A DNA stretch of 64,000 nucleotides, taken from NCBI RefSeq assembly GCF_007655485.1, contig NZ_VJXQ01000003.1:241742-305741 (forward strand), written 5' to 3'. The first letter of the stretch is position 1. Every line of letters begins with the position of its first letter. Below the pieces are notes generated by a model. The model did not search any database. It was not told where the DNA came from and worked only from the letters and a program-made list of their open reading frames with translations. The stretch is from Halobellus captivus (GTDB taxonomy: Archaea > Halobacteriota > Halobacteria > Halobacteriales > Haloferacaceae). This document shows positions 17,648 through 27,007 of the stretch, one piece after another. Position numbers and translations under genes: made by a program.

Positions 17648-18474
17648 ACGACGATCGACCGAGGGACGCCGAGCGCACCCGCCCGACGTCGACCGATCCC
17701 GTCATCTCGTTCGACGGCGTCAGCGGCGGGTACAACGGGGTAGAAGTCATCTCCGACGTCTCCCTCGACGTGCATTCCGGTGACATCGTCGGATTACTCG
17801 GCCCCAACGGCGTGGGTAAGAGCACGCTGCTCAAATGCGCCGTCGGCCTCCTCGATCCGCTGGCTGGCGAGGTGGCTATCGGCGACCGACCCGTCCCGGT
17901 GTTCGACCGCGACGAACTGGCCCGCACAGTTGGGTACGTCCCACAGCACGAACCGACGAACTTCCCGCGGACCGTTTTCCAAACGGTACTGATGGGGCGG
18001 AAACCACACTTCGGGACGCGGCCGAGCGCCCGAGACCGAAACGTCGTCTCGACGCTCCTGCACCGACTGTCCCTCGATGAGTTCGCGATGCGGGACGTCA
18101 ACGCGCTCAGCGGCGGGCAGCGGCAAAAGGTCATCCTCGCGCGGGCGCTCGCCCAAGAGCCGCGAGCGCTCGTTCTGGACGAACCGACCAGCGACTTGGA
18201 CATCCGTCACGAAGTCGAAGTGCTCTCGCTGTTACAGCGGGAAGCCCCGAACGGGCTTGCGATCCTGCACGCGATGCACGACCTGACGCTCGCGTTCCGA
18301 TACAGCGATCGGATCGTGCTACTCGGCGAGGACGGCGTTCGGACCCAGGGACCGCCGGAAGCGATCTCCGCGGCGGCAATCTCCGAAGTGTACGGAATCG
18401 ACGTCTCGATCCACGACGTCGATGGCGAGACGCTCATCGTCCCGACGGATTCGCCCGCGGATCCGTCGCTGTGA
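17644..18474 (+). CDS. ABC transporter ATP-binding protein (FecE/BtuD type)
   Basis: A 276-residue ATPase. Walker A GPNGVGKST is at residues 53-61, the Q-loop near Q101, the signature LSGGQRQK at 155-162, and Walker B LVLDEPTSDLD just after. The GTG start at 17644 overlaps the permease stop (GTGA), giving translational coupling, and places the first residues directly before the ABC fold; longer upstream readings run antisense-like through the permease. It energises the FecCD-type importer. YVPQHEP at the Q-loop is typical of the iron/cobalamin subfamily. Confidence 0.93.
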   Translation: MNDDRPRDAERTRPTSTDPVISFDGVSGGYNGVEVISDVSLDVHSGDIVGLLGPNGVGKSTLLKCAVGLLDPLAGEVAIGDRPVPVFDRDELARTVGYVPQHEPTNFPRTVFQTVLMGRKPHFGTRPSARDRNVVSTLLHRLSLDEFAMRDVNALSGGQRQKVILARALAQEPRALVLDEPTSDLDIRHEVEVLSLLQREAPNGLAILHAMHDLTLAFRYSDRIVLLGEDGVRTQGPPEAISAAAISEVYGIDVSIHDVDGETLIVPTDSPADPSL

Positions 18475-18516
18475 GCGGGATGACCCAGCCAGCGGGCGGC
18501 CGCCAACTCGTCCCGT

Positions 18517-19053
18517 CTACGCCTCCGGATGCAGCCGCCGCGCCTCCCCGACGACGGCCGCTCCCAGTTCTTCGAGCCGGGCCCGAATTCCCTCGTCAGT
18601 CAGCGTGTCGCCGTCGTACTTCCGCGACGCGCGCCGGATTCCGACCTGCTCTGGGACGGTGTGGCCGTGGACGCCGCGGACCGTGCTCCGCATATGCTCT
18701 AAGGTCGCGCCGTAGGAACCGCCACCGGCGGTCGCGACGAGTCCGACCGCGGTGTCCTCGAACTCGTCTTTCGAGCAGTAGTCGTGGAAGTTGCGGAACG
18801 TCGAGGAGTACGAGTCGTGGTAGACGGGCGAGCCGAGGAGCACCGCCTCCGCGTCGCGGACGCGTTTCTTCAGATCGGCCGAGTCCCCCTGTTCGTCGAT
18901 ATCGGGGTGGTACAGCGGGAGGTCGGCGGTTCCGAGATCGATCAGCTCCGTTCTGACGTCTCCTCCGTCCACGGCGTCGAGCACGACCTGGAGGGACTTC
19001 TTGGTGTAACTCCGCTCGCGGCGACTGCCGGAGACCGCGACGACAGTGATCAT
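18517..19053 (-). CDS. NAD(P)H-dependent FMN reductase (flavodoxin-like)
   Basis: A 178-residue flavodoxin-fold reductase. VVAVSGSRRERSYTKKSL at residues 4-21 is the FMN phosphate-binding loop, and LLGSPVYHDSYSSTFRNFHDY near 72-92 is the second signature of the NADPH-dependent FMN reductase/azoreductase group. It probably supplies reduced flavin or reduces quinones. It lies on the minus strand, convergent with the importer operon and divergent from the phosphohexomutase gene. If the importer carries a ferric chelate, a flavin reductase next door would make sense for iron release, but that is an inference. Confidence 0.85.
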   Translation of the reverse strand: MITVVAVSGSRRERSYTKKSLQVVLDAVDGGDVRTELIDLGTADLPLYHPDIDEQGDSADLKKRVRDAEAVLLGSPVYHDSYSSTFRNFHDYCSKDEFEDTAVGLVATAGGGSYGATLEHMRSTVRGVHGHTVPEQVGIRRASRKYDGDTLTDEGIRARLEELGAAVVGEARRLHPEA

Positions 19054-19115
19054 TGCTCGCTCTCGGTGTCGAACGGCGAAAAGACCCCGGGTTCGAGGCG
19101 CACTCCCCGCCGCAC

Positions 19116-19125
19116 CTTTTTATCG
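19116..19125 (+). promoter_or_regulatory. TATA-like box of the phosphohexomutase gene
   Basis: CTTTTTATCG is centred about 27 nt before the ATG at 19147, fitting a leaderless transcript; no Shine-Dalgarno sequence is present before that ATG. Confidence 0.5.
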
Positions 19126-19146
19126 AATGCCGGGCTCAGTTTGGGT

Positions 19147-20520
19147 ATGAACGCCATCTCTTTCGGGACCGACGGCTGGCGAGCCACGCTCGACACGTTC
19201 ACCGACGATCGGGTGCGGATCGTCGGCCAGGGCGTCGCGAACTACCTCATCGAAGCGGGCTACGACGACCCCGTCTTCGTCGGCTACGACGCCCGCGAGA
19301 CCTCGAAGGGGTTCGCCGACTCCCTCGCCGAGGTGCTCGCGGGCAACGGCTTCGACGTCCTCCTCCCCGAGCGCGACTGCCCGACGCCGCTCGTCGCCTA
19401 CGCCATCGTCGACCGCGGGCTCTCCGGCGCGCTGATGATCACGGCCTCGCACAACCCGCCGGAGTACAACGGCGTGAAGTTCATCCCCTCCGACGGCGCG
19501 CCCGCCCTCCCGGAGGTGACCGACGCGGTCGCGGCGTCCCTCGCGAAACCCGATCTCGCGCCCGAGTCCGAGCGCGGGACGATCGAAACGATCGACATCG
19601 TCACGCCACACGCCGAGCGAGCCCGCGAGTTGGTCGCGGCGGACCTCTCGGGGCTCACCGTCGTCCACGACGCGATGCACGGCTCCGGCCGCGGCGTCAC
19701 CGACGAACTGCTCAGATCCGCTGGCGCGGAGGTCGTCGGCATCCGCGACGAGCGTGATCCCGACTTCGGCGGGACGCCGCCGGAGCCCAGCGCCGAGAAC
19801 CTCGAACCGCTCGTCGAGGCGGTCGAGGCCCACGACGCCGACCTCGGGGTCGCAAACGACGGCGACGCCGACCGGGTCGCGTTCGTGACGCCCGAGCGCG
19901 GTCACTTGGACGAGAACCTCTTTTACGCCGCCGTCTACGACTACCTGCTCGAATCCGACCGCGGATCCGCGATTCGAACGGTCTCGACGACGTTCCTGAT
20001 CGACCGGATCGCCGAGGCGCACGACGAAGACGTGTTCGAGACCGCGGTCGGGTTCAAGTGGGTCGCACAGGCGATGGCCGAGCACGACGCGCTGATCGGC
20101 GGCGAGGAGTCGGGCGGGTTCTCGATCCGCGGACACGTCCGCGAGAAAGACGGCGTCCTGATGGGACTGCTCGGTGCCGCCGCGGCGGCCGAGGAACCGA
20201 TGGACGACCGCGTCGACCGCCTGCTCGACACGTACGGCGATATCGTATCGGACAAAATCAGCCTCGATTGCCCCGATTCGGAGAAGCAACGCGTCATCGA
20301 CGAACTCGACGACGCCCTCCCCGAGCGCGTCGCCGACCGCGACATCGCCGAGGTGGTGACGCTTGACGGCTTCAAACTCCTCTTAGAAGACGGCTCGTGG
20401 CTCCTCGTCCGACCCTCCGGGACCGAGCCCAAAATGCGGGTCTACACCGAGGCGGCGAGCCGAGAGCGCGCGGACGCGCTGCTGGCGGCGGGAAAGGAGT
20501 TGGTGGAGCCGCTCATCTGA
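19147..20520 (+). CDS. Phosphohexomutase (GlmM/ManB family)
   Basis: A 457-residue alpha-D-phosphohexomutase with all four signature loops: catalytic serine TASHNPP at residues 99-105 (S101), metal loop NDGDADR at 237-243, sugar loop GEESGG at 319-324, and the C-terminal phosphate loop RPSGTEP near 425. The archaeal family interconverts glucosamine, glucose or mannose 1- and 6-phosphates, feeding cell-surface glycan synthesis. The specific sugar is not decidable from motifs. ATG at 19147 begins MNAISFGTDGWRATLD, exactly the family N terminus. Its last 8 bp overlap the 3' end of the convergent GNAT gene. Confidence 0.93.
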   Translation: MNAISFGTDGWRATLDTFTDDRVRIVGQGVANYLIEAGYDDPVFVGYDARETSKGFADSLAEVLAGNGFDVLLPERDCPTPLVAYAIVDRGLSGALMITASHNPPEYNGVKFIPSDGAPALPEVTDAVAASLAKPDLAPESERGTIETIDIVTPHAERARELVAADLSGLTVVHDAMHGSGRGVTDELLRSAGAEVVGIRDERDPDFGGTPPEPSAENLEPLVEAVEAHDADLGVANDGDADRVAFVTPERGHLDENLFYAAVYDYLLESDRGSAIRTVSTTFLIDRIAEAHDEDVFETAVGFKWVAQAMAEHDALIGGEESGGFSIRGHVREKDGVLMGLLGAAAAAEEPMDDRVDRLLDTYGDIVSDKISLDCPDSEKQRVIDELDDALPERVADRDIAEVVTLDGFKLLLEDGSWLLVRPSGTEPKMRVYTEAASRERADALLAAGKELVEPLI

Positions 20521-21088
20521 GGATCCCGCACAGCCGGTCGTCCGCGGGGTCGTCTGGGTCGTCTGCGGGTTCATTCGGACCGTCAGCGTTGGTTTCATCC
20601 CGACCGTCTGGGTCGGTTTCGTCCGGGTCGTCAGCCTCGGCTTCGTTTCGCCTGCCAGCGCCGGCTTCGCCGCAGTTACCCCTGCGAATCTCGAACCCCA
20701 ACGCCGCGTAGAAGGGCCGAACCTGCTCGCGGAAGCGCGCGACCAGCGGTCTCGCCGCGCGCGTCGCCGCCGTCTCGACCAGCGCGCGCCCGATCCCGCG
20801 CCCGCGACGCGACCGGCGAACGGCGATCGACTCGATTTCGATCGGATTGACGTCGCCGCCGTCGTCGATGCCCTCGCCCTCGATGTGCTCGGCGATGCTT
20901 AGCACGCAGGCACCAATCACGTTCTCACCGTCGTCGACGGCGACGAGCACGTCGGCTTCGATCACACAGTCGCCATCGCAGACGCGTCGGCGCACCCGCT
21001 CGCGGTCGAATTCGAGCATCGCGGCATCGAGCAGATAAACGATCTCGTCCGCATCGTCGGCCGTTGCCTCGCGGATCTCGTGTGTCAC
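20513..21088 (-). CDS. GNAT N-acetyltransferase with repetitive acidic tail
   Basis: A 191-residue protein starting with GTG. Residues 1-145 are a GNAT fold, with the acetyl-CoA loop RRSRRGRGIGRALVE around residues 92-106 (the R-x-x-G-x-G/A motif) and the closing FYAALGFEI segment. Residues about 150-191 are an Asp/Pro/Asn low-complexity tail (DDPDETDPDGRDE..., ADDPDDPADD) encoded by degenerate tandem repeats, unlike the normal compact end of the family. The substrate is unknown. The tail overlaps the convergent phosphohexomutase gene by 8 bp. It is one of two GNAT genes here with a repeat-derived C terminus (the other is at 55906). Confidence 0.82.
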   Translation of the reverse strand: MTHEIREATADDADEIVYLLDAAMLEFDRERVRRRVCDGDCVIEADVLVAVDDGENVIGACVLSIAEHIEGEGIDDGGDVNPIEIESIAVRRSRRGRGIGRALVETAATRAARPLVARFREQVRPFYAALGFEIRRGNCGEAGAGRRNEAEADDPDETDPDGRDETNADGPNEPADDPDDPADDRLCGILR

Positions 21089-21109
21089 GATCGGACCTCC
21101 GAAGAGACG

Positions 21110-21322
21110 TCACCGCGGCGACGAGCCGCCCTTGATGAGTCGAAGCACCCGAACGCGGTCGACTTCGACGGGTTGGTCCTCCGGAACGGGGCTGCCGTCG
21201 ATCATCACCGAGATCTCGTGCGGGGAGTACCCGACGGCGCGAACGACGTCGGCGTACGTGTCGTCGTCACCGACTTCCACGGTCTCCTCTCCCTCGCCGA
21301 CGACATCGACGGTCACGCGCAT
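21110..21322 (-). CDS. samp2: SAMP2-like ubiquitin-like modifier with C-terminal extension
   Basis: A 70-residue beta-grasp protein: MRVTVDVVGEGEETVEV..., then YSPHEISVMIDGSPVPEDQPVE and VDRVRVLRLIKGG. This matches haloarchaeal SAMP2, which is conjugated to lysines through its C-terminal Gly-Gly after activation by the E1-like UbaA and also acts in tRNA thiolation. Here Gly65-Gly66 is not terminal: codons for Ser-Ser-Pro-Arg follow before TGA at 21110-21112. Haloferax SAMP2, as I recall, ends at Gly-Gly. A precursor needing cleavage, as for ubiquitin, is the simplest reading. I chose ATG 21322; the frame extends upstream but not as protein-like sequence. It is divergent from the RFC gene, an arrangement also found in Haloferax. 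Confidence 0.85.
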   Translation of the reverse strand: MRVTVDVVGEGEETVEVGDDDTYADVVRAVGYSPHEISVMIDGSPVPEDQPVEVDRVRVLRLIKGGSSPR

Positions 21323-21439
21323 ATCCCCCGCTTCGACCGCGCCGGGCTTTCCGGTTTCGCTTCCGGCGGGGCGGACGTCGACCGCGAACCGTAGCCGAAA
21401 CGCGGGTGGTTTATGAGCCACGGGCTCCCTGTCTCGCGT

Positions 21440-22420
21440 ATGAGTGAGGCCGACGCCTCGGAGGGGGCCCCGGCGGGACGCGAGATCTGGATCGAGAAGT
21501 ACCGACCCGAAACCTTCGACGACATTTACGGACAGGAAGAGATCGTCGAGCGCCTTCGATCGTATGTCGAGCGCGACGACCTGCCGCACTTGCTCTTTGC
21601 GGGTCCGGCCGGAACCGGCAAAACCACCTCAGCCACCGCCATCGCCCGCGCGATCTACGGCGACGACTGGAAGAACAACTTCCTCGAACTGAACGCCTCC
21701 GACGAGCGCGGAATCGACGTCGTCAGGGATCGGATCAAGAACTTCGCGCGCTCGTCGTTCGGCGGCTACGACCACCGAGTCATCTTCCTCGACGAGGCTG
21801 ACTCGCTCACGGATGACGCCCAGTCGGCGCTGCGGCGGACGATGGAACAGTTCTCCGACAACACGCGCTTCATCCTCTCGTGTAACTACTCCTCGAAGAT
21901 CATCGACCCGATCCAGTCGCGATGCGCCGTCTTCCGGTTCTCGCCGCTCTCCGACGATGCGATCCGCCAGCAGGTCGAAGACATCGCTGCGGCGGAGGAT
22001 ATCGAGATCACCGAAGACGGCCTCGACGCGCTCGTTTACGCCGCGGGCGGCGATATGCGCCGCGCGATCAACTCGCTGCAGGCGGCGGCGACGACCGGGG
22101 ACGTCGTCGACGAGGAGGCCGTCTATCTGATCACCTCGACCGCTCGCCCCGAGCAGATCGAGGAGATGGTACGGGCGGCGATCGACGGCGACTTCGCGTC
22201 GGCGCGGTCCCAACTCGAAACGCTGCTCGTCGACACCGGGATGGCGGGCGGCGACATCATCGACCAACTGCACCGCTCGGCGTGGGACTTCGACCTCGAC
22301 GAGCGCACGACGATCCGACTGATGGAGCGCATCGGCGAGGCGGATTATCGGATTACGGCGGGGGCGAACGAGCGGGTCCAGTTGGAGGCGCTGTTGGCCT
22401 CCCTCGCGGCCGAGGAATAG
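21440..22420 (+). CDS. rfcS: Replication factor C small subunit
   Basis: A 326-residue AAA+ clamp-loader subunit that opens the PCNA ring at primer ends. N-terminal [17 protein letters not shown] (residues 18-34) is the RFC box; Walker [10 protein letters not shown] is at 55-63, Walker B FLDEAD at 116-121, sensor 1 LSCNYSSKI near 147-155, and the arginine-finger SRC motif at 160-162. Length is normal and no intein is present, although RFC small subunits of other archaea carry them. ATG at 21440 is chosen because the RFC box follows after 17 residues. Downstream alaS starts 57 bp later. Confidence 0.96.
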   Translation: MSEADASEGAPAGREIWIEKYRPETFDDIYGQEEIVERLRSYVERDDLPHLLFAGPAGTGKTTSATAIARAIYGDDWKNNFLELNASDERGIDVVRDRIKNFARSSFGGYDHRVIFLDEADSLTDDAQSALRRTMEQFSDNTRFILSCNYSSKIIDPIQSRCAVFRFSPLSDDAIRQQVEDIAAAEDIEITEDGLDALVYAAGGDMRRAINSLQAAATTGDVVDEEAVYLITSTARPEQIEEMVRAAIDGDFASARSQLETLLVDTGMAGGDIIDQLHRSAWDFDLDERTTIRLMERIGEADYRITAGANERVQLEALLASLAAEE

Positions 22421-22477
22421 CGGTTCGCGGCCTGTACCCGGAACTGTTTTACCCGGCCGTGGGTCAACTGACGGGTA

Positions 22478-25246
22478 ATGAGTGAACTCGAAGCGGAGTA
22501 TCGCCTCGATTACTTCGAGGAGGAGGGGTTCCACCGGAAGCAGTGTCCGGTGACCGACGTCCACTTCTGGACGCGGGATCCCGACCGCGAGACGTGCGGC
22601 GAGCCGCCCGCGGACGACTACTCCTTCATCGACAACCCCGGCTTCGACGAGGAGTACACCCTCGAAGAGATGCGAGAGAAGTTCCTCTCGTTCTTCGAGG
22701 AGCACGGCCACGAGCGAATCGACCCATATCCGGTCGCGGCGAACCGCTGGCGCGACGACGTCCTCCTGACGCAGGCGTCGATCTACGACTTCCAGCCGCT
22801 CGTCACGAGCGGGCAGACGCCGCCACCGGCGAACCCGCTGTGCATCTCCCAGCCCTGCATTCGGATGCAGGACATCGACAACGTCGGCAAGACCGGCCGC
22901 CACACGATGGCCTTCGAGATGATGGCCCACCACGCGTTCAACGCCCGCGAGGAGGCTGGCGACGAGTACGCCTACTCCGGCGAGGTCTACTGGAAGGACG
23001 AAACCGTCGAACTCTGCGATCAGTTCTTCGAGCACATGGGGGCGGACCCGGCCGAAGTGACCTACATCGAGGACCCGTGGGTCGGCGGCGGCAACGCCGG
23101 ACCGGCCTTCGAGGTCCTGTACCGGGGTGCCGAACTCGCGACGCTCGTCTTTATGTCGATGGAGCAGGACGCCGACGGCGAATACGAGATGAAAGACGGC
23201 AACCGGTACTCGCCGATGGACACCTACATCGTCGACACCGGCTACGGCCTCGAACGCTGGACGTGGGTGTCGCAGGGGACGCCGACGGTTTACGAGGCGG
23301 TCTACCCCGATATGATCGAGTTCCTCAAGGAGAACGCCGGAATCTCGCTGACCGACGAGGAGCGAGAACTCGTCCACCGCGCGGCGAAGCTCTCGGGCTA
23401 TCTCGACATCGACGAAATCGACGACCTGACGGAAGCCCGAGCCGACGTCGCCGACGAACTCGACGTCGACGCCGACGAACTCACCGAACTGCTCCACCCG
23501 CTGGAGACGATCTACGCGATCGCCGATCACTGCCGCACCCTCGCCTATATGTTCGGCGACGAGATCGTGCCGTCGAACGTCGGCACGGGCTATCTCGCGC
23601 GGATGGTGCTGCGCCGGACGAAGCGCCTCGTCGACGACGTCGGCGTCGACGCCCCGCTCGACGAACTCGTGGATATGCAGGCGAAGCGACTCGACTACCA
23701 GAACCGCGATACGATCCGCGACATCGTCCGAACCGAGGAGCGGAAGTACCGCGAGACGCTCGAACGCGGCCGACGAAAGGTCGAAACCCTGGCGGCCGAC
23801 TACGCGGAGAAGGACGAACCGATCCCCGTCGAGGAACTCATCGAACTGTACGACTCCCACGGGATCCAGCCGGAGATGGTCGCGGAGATCGCCGCCGACC
23901 GCGGCGCGAGCGTCGACGTCCCCGACAACTTCTACTCGCTCGTCGCGGAGCGACACGGCGGCGACGACGCGGCCGCGGCGTCGACCGCGCGCGAGGAGCG
24001 CCTCGCGGACCTCCCCGAGACGGAGAAGCTCTACTACGACGACCAGGAGCGGACGGAGTTCGAGGCGGTCGTCCTCGACGTGATCGAGCGCGAGGAGGGG
24101 TACGACGTCGTCCTCGATCAGACGATGTTCTACCCGGAGGGCGGCGGCCAGCCCGCCGACCACGGGGCGCTGTCGACCGACGACACGACCGTGCAGGTGA
24201 CCGACGTCCAGATCCGCGACGGCGTCGTGCTCCACCGGACCGACGGGACCCCCGGCAAGGGCGAGTTCGTCCGCGGCCAACTCGACGTCGAGCGCCGTCG
24301 TCGGCTGATGCGGCACCACACCGCGACGCACATCATCGGCTACGCCGCCCGGCAGGTCCTCGGCGAGCACGTCCGGCAGGCGGGAGCACAGAAGGGGACG
24401 AAGCGCTCCCGTCTCGACATCAAACACTACGCGCGGATCTCCCGCGATGAGGTCAAACGGATCGAGATGGTTGCGAACGATCTCGTGATGCAGAACCGGA
24501 CGGTGAAGCAGAACTGGCCGGACCGCCACGAGGCCGAAGCCGAGCACGGGTTCGACCTCTATCAGGGCGGAATCCCGCCGGGACAGAACATCCGGACGAT
24601 CACCATCGACGACGACGTCCAGGCCTGCGGCGGGACGCACGTCTCCCGTACCGGCGACATTGGCGCGATCAAGATCCTCACCACGGAGCCGGTCCAAGAC
24701 GGCGTCGAACGCGTCGTCTTCGCCGCCGGTGACGCGGCGATCGAGGCGACCCAGCGCACCGAGGACGCGCTGTACGAGGCGGCCGAGGTGCTCGACGTCA
24801 CGCCCGAAGACGTCCCCGAGACGGCCGAGCGCTTCTTCACCGAGTGGAAGGAGCGGGGGAAGACGATCGACCGGCTGAAGACCGAGGTGGCGGAGGCCCG
24901 CGCGGCCGCCGGAGACGACGAGATCGACGTCGACGGAACGGCCGCCGTCGTGCGGCGACTCGACGGCGACGCCGACGAACTCCGGGCGACCGCCAACGCG
25001 CTCGTCGAGGAGGGGAAGGTCGCCGTCCTCGGCTCCGGTGCCGGTGGCAGCGCGCAGTTCGTCGTCGGCGTCCCCGACGGCGTCGGGATCAACGCGGGCG
25101 AAGTCGTCGGGCGTCTCGCCGCGGCGGTCGGCGGCGGCGGCGGCGGCCCGCCGGACTTCGCGCAGGGCGGCGGACCGGACGTCGACGCGCTGGACGACGC
25201 GCTGGACGACGCCCCGGACGTGCTCCGCGCGGTTCGGAGCGCGTGA
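22478..25246 (+). CDS. alaS: Alanyl-tRNA synthetase (archaeal type)
   Basis: A 922-residue AlaRS, charging tRNA-Ala. The class II catalytic core occupies roughly residues 60-420 (motif 2/3 region around [27 protein letters not shown]), then the editing domain with zinc-binding HHTATH near residue 610 and CGGTH near 718, which hydrolyses Ser/Gly-tRNA-Ala. A helical linker and the C-Ala domain follow, with a Gly-rich run ([17 protein letters not shown]) near 885. The first residues ([18 protein letters not shown]) are the archaeal N-terminal extension absent from bacteria. All parts are intact. It follows rfcS in the same direction. Confidence 0.97.
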   Translation: MSELEAEYRLDYFEEEGFHRKQCPVTDVHFWTRDPDRETCGEPPADDYSFIDNPGFDEEYTLEEMREKFLSFFEEHGHERIDPYPVAANRWRDDVLLTQASIYDFQPLVTSGQTPPPANPLCISQPCIRMQDIDNVGKTGRHTMAFEMMAHHAFNAREEAGDEYAYSGEVYWKDETVELCDQFFEHMGADPAEVTYIEDPWVGGGNAGPAFEVLYRGAELATLVFMSMEQDADGEYEMKDGNRYSPMDTYIVDTGYGLERWTWVSQGTPTVYEAVYPDMIEFLKENAGISLTDEERELVHRAAKLSGYLDIDEIDDLTEARADVADELDVDADELTELLHPLETIYAIADHCRTLAYMFGDEIVPSNVGTGYLARMVLRRTKRLVDDVGVDAPLDELVDMQAKRLDYQNRDTIRDIVRTEERKYRETLERGRRKVETLAADYAEKDEPIPVEELIELYDSHGIQPEMVAEIAADRGASVDVPDNFYSLVAERHGGDDAAAASTAREERLADLPETEKLYYDDQERTEFEAVVLDVIEREEGYDVVLDQTMFYPEGGGQPADHGALSTDDTTVQVTDVQIRDGVVLHRTDGTPGKGEFVRGQLDVERRRRLMRHHTATHIIGYAARQVLGEHVRQAGAQKGTKRSRLDIKHYARISRDEVKRIEMVANDLVMQNRTVKQNWPDRHEAEAEHGFDLYQGGIPPGQNIRTITIDDDVQACGGTHVSRTGDIGAIKILTTEPVQDGVERVVFAAGDAAIEATQRTEDALYEAAEVLDVTPEDVPETAERFFTEWKERGKTIDRLKTEVAEARAAAGDDEIDVDGTAAVVRRLDGDADELRATANALVEEGKVAVLGSGAGGSAQFVVGVPDGVGINAGEVVGRLAAAVGGGGGGPPDFAQGGGPDVDALDDALDDAPDVLRAVRSA

Positions 25247-25335
25247 TCGACGAACCGTTCGCCCTCAACTGAACGCGTAGCGACCCACCGCTTCGCCCTC
25301 GGTTGCGGGCCTAATCGATCCACCGCTTCGCTATC
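25242..25335. repeat. Degenerate tandem repeat starting at the alaS stop
   Basis: The segment TGATCGACGAACCGTTCGC, which includes the alaS TGA, recurs as TAATCGATCCACCGCTTCGC at 25312-25331. A related ACCGCTTCGCCCTC copy lies at 25287-25300, giving a period near 34 bp. The later copy again carries an in-phase-looking stop (TAA). Confidence 0.6.
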
Positions 25336-25395
25336 GATACCATCACTGCGGCGTATCACACAAGACTTATCGGAATCTGTTGACAATCCAACACT

Positions 25396-26001
25396 GTGTC
25401 CTCGATAGCGACGGTCGCGGCGCAGGTTGCCGACGCTTCGACCGTGTTGATCCTCCATCCGCAGAACGCGGCCGTCGATGATGTCGAGTACAAACGCCAC
25501 TTCGCGGACGGCGGTAGCGATGTGGAATTGCTCGGTATCTCGTTTTCGCAGCCTCCCGCTCCGTGGTACGACGCGTGGTCCGAAGCGCTCGACGGTGAGC
25601 CTGCTGCGGCCGCGATCATCACGACGCCCGAACTGGACAGCGGCGACGTCGGCGACCGCGACCTTGTGGTCGAGACGGTCGCCAATCCCTCGAATCTCAC
25701 GGGTGTCGGGATGAAATCCACGCCGTACATCTCCGACTGGACCAACCCGATAGTCGCCGTCGATTCGCTCACGGTCTTGCTTCAGTACGCCGATTCACAG
25801 AGCGTGTACCGCTTCCTTCACGTGCTCACAACCCGGCTTCGGGCGGCCGACGCGACCGGGCTCTTCTTCCTCGATCCGATGGTGCACGACGACCAGACCG
25901 TCGAGCTGCTCAAGACGCTGTTCGACGCCGTCGTCGAGTGCGAGGCCGACAACGCGGATGGCGAGCAGGTGGAGTGGACGGCGCGGGCCCAAGAGTCCTG
26001 A
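25396..26001 (+). CDS. Haloarchaeal RecA/KaiC-like pseudo-ATPase (unknown function)
   Basis: A 201-residue acidic protein with a GTG start. Its layout (VLILHPQNA..., then TPYISDWTNPIVAVDSLTVLLQYADSQSVYRFLHVLTTRLR and TGLFFLDPMVHDDQTVELLKTLFD) resembles the C-terminal part of RecA/KaiC-superfamily domains that haloarchaea use in signalling proteins, including a Walker-B-like strand, but no Walker A loop is present, so ATP hydrolysis is unlikely. Related proteins often accompany GTPase or chemotaxis-type genes; none are here. Function unknown. The stop codon region is followed by a degenerate repeat. Confidence 0.7.
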   Translation: MSSIATVAAQVADASTVLILHPQNAAVDDVEYKRHFADGGSDVELLGISFSQPPAPWYDAWSEALDGEPAAAAIITTPELDSGDVGDRDLVVETVANPSNLTGVGMKSTPYISDWTNPIVAVDSLTVLLQYADSQSVYRFLHVLTTRLRAADATGLFFLDPMVHDDQTVELLKTLFDAVVECEADNADGEQVEWTARAQES

Positions 26002-26075
26002 GCGGTTCGAACTAAGCGGTCCAAACCTGAGTCTCCCGACTCTGAATCCTCCGAAGCTGAGTCTCCGAATCTGTG
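25998..26075. repeat. Stop-spanning 14-bp duplication and 30-bp repeat
   Basis: CTGAGCGGTTCGAA (25998-26011), which contains the TGA stop of the upstream gene, is followed directly by CTAAGCGGTCCAAA (26012-26025) with TAA in the same place. CTGAGTCTCC then occurs at 26027 and 26057, a 30-bp period. Confidence 0.6.
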
Positions 26076-26131
26076 AGGCCCACCTCGTCCCGAGGCGAGA
26101 CGCCTAAGACGCGCCGAATCGACGTTCCGGT

Positions 26132-26911
26132 ATGGCGCGGGTCTCGAACGATGGCGTCGATCTGTACTACGATACGGCCGGGCGGGGCGAGACAGTCGCG
26201 TTCGTCGGCGACGTCGGCTACGGGGCGTGGCAGTGGGGCTGGCAACACGCGGCCGTCGCGGGTCCGTACCGGAGTCTCGTCACCGATCTCCGCGGTTGCG
26301 GACGCTCGAACGCGCCCTCCGGTCCCTACGCCGTCGCGGATTTCGTCGACGACCTCACAGCGGTGCTCTCGGACGCGGGCGTTCGCTCGGCGCACGTCGT
26401 GGGCGCGGGTCTCGGCGGGATGGTCGCGCTGGAGGCCGCGCGGACGACCTCGCGCGTCGACAGCCTCGTCCTCGTCGGGACCGCGGCCCGCGGCGAGGGC
26501 CTCGACCTCGAACCCCTCTGGGGCGCTCCGGACGACCGCGGGGCGCTCGAAGGCTCGCTCCGCGCTGGCTTTTCAGGATCGTTCTCCGAGGCCCGTCCCG
26601 ATGCTCTCGCGCAGATGGTCGACTGGCGTTCGGCGGAGGACGCAGCGCGGTCGGCGTGGGAGGCACAGATTGCCGCCGTCACCGACTTCGACGTCTCCGA
26701 TCGCCTCTACGCGATCACGGACCCGGCGCTCGTCGTCCACGGGGCCGACGACGCGGTCTGGCCGTTCGAGCGCGGTGACGCGCTGGCCGAGGGGCTTCCG
26801 CGCGGAGAGCTCTCCTCGATAGAGGACGCGGGCCACCTCGTCCATATCGAGGCCTCCAAACGCGTCAACGACGATTTGCTCGGCTTTCTGGCAGCGCTGG
26901 AGGACGCGTAG
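26132..26911 (+). CDS. Alpha/beta-hydrolase-fold protein lacking the nucleophile serine
   Basis: A 259-residue alpha/beta hydrolase by overall pattern: oxyanion region VAFVGDVGYGAWQWGWQ (residues 22-38), strand LVTDLRGCGRSNAPSG near 49-63, nucleophile elbow, acid strand ALVVHGADDAVWP and the late histidine in EDAGHLVHIE. The elbow reads GAGLGG at residues 91-96 where active enzymes have G-x-S-x-G; position 93 is glycine, so the usual serine (or Asp/Cys) nucleophile is missing while the acid and histidine remain. The DNA reads unambiguously GGTCTC after GCG at that point. It may be non-hydrolytic or use another chemistry. It precedes the GATase gene in the same orientation. Confidence 0.83.
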   Translation: MARVSNDGVDLYYDTAGRGETVAFVGDVGYGAWQWGWQHAAVAGPYRSLVTDLRGCGRSNAPSGPYAVADFVDDLTAVLSDAGVRSAHVVGAGLGGMVALEAARTTSRVDSLVLVGTAARGEGLDLEPLWGAPDDRGALEGSLRAGFSGSFSEARPDALAQMVDWRSAEDAARSAWEAQIAAVTDFDVSDRLYAITDPALVVHGADDAVWPFERGDALAEGLPRGELSSIEDAGHLVHIEASKRVNDDLLGFLAALEDA

Positions 26912-27007
26912 GTCGTCACCTCCCCGCTGGCAAACGGGCGTCACAGGGTCCGGCACGACTGCCCGCGGGCGCAAGACACTTTTCGATCCGCCGCGTTCGG
27001 ACCGTTG

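Noticed and set aside
21629-24697. A 1022-codon open frame antisense to rfcS and alaS
   Set aside because: It mirrors the reading frame of alaS in GC-rich DNA; the product is Arg/Val/Leu/Asp periodic noise without domains, and alaS and rfcS are certain.
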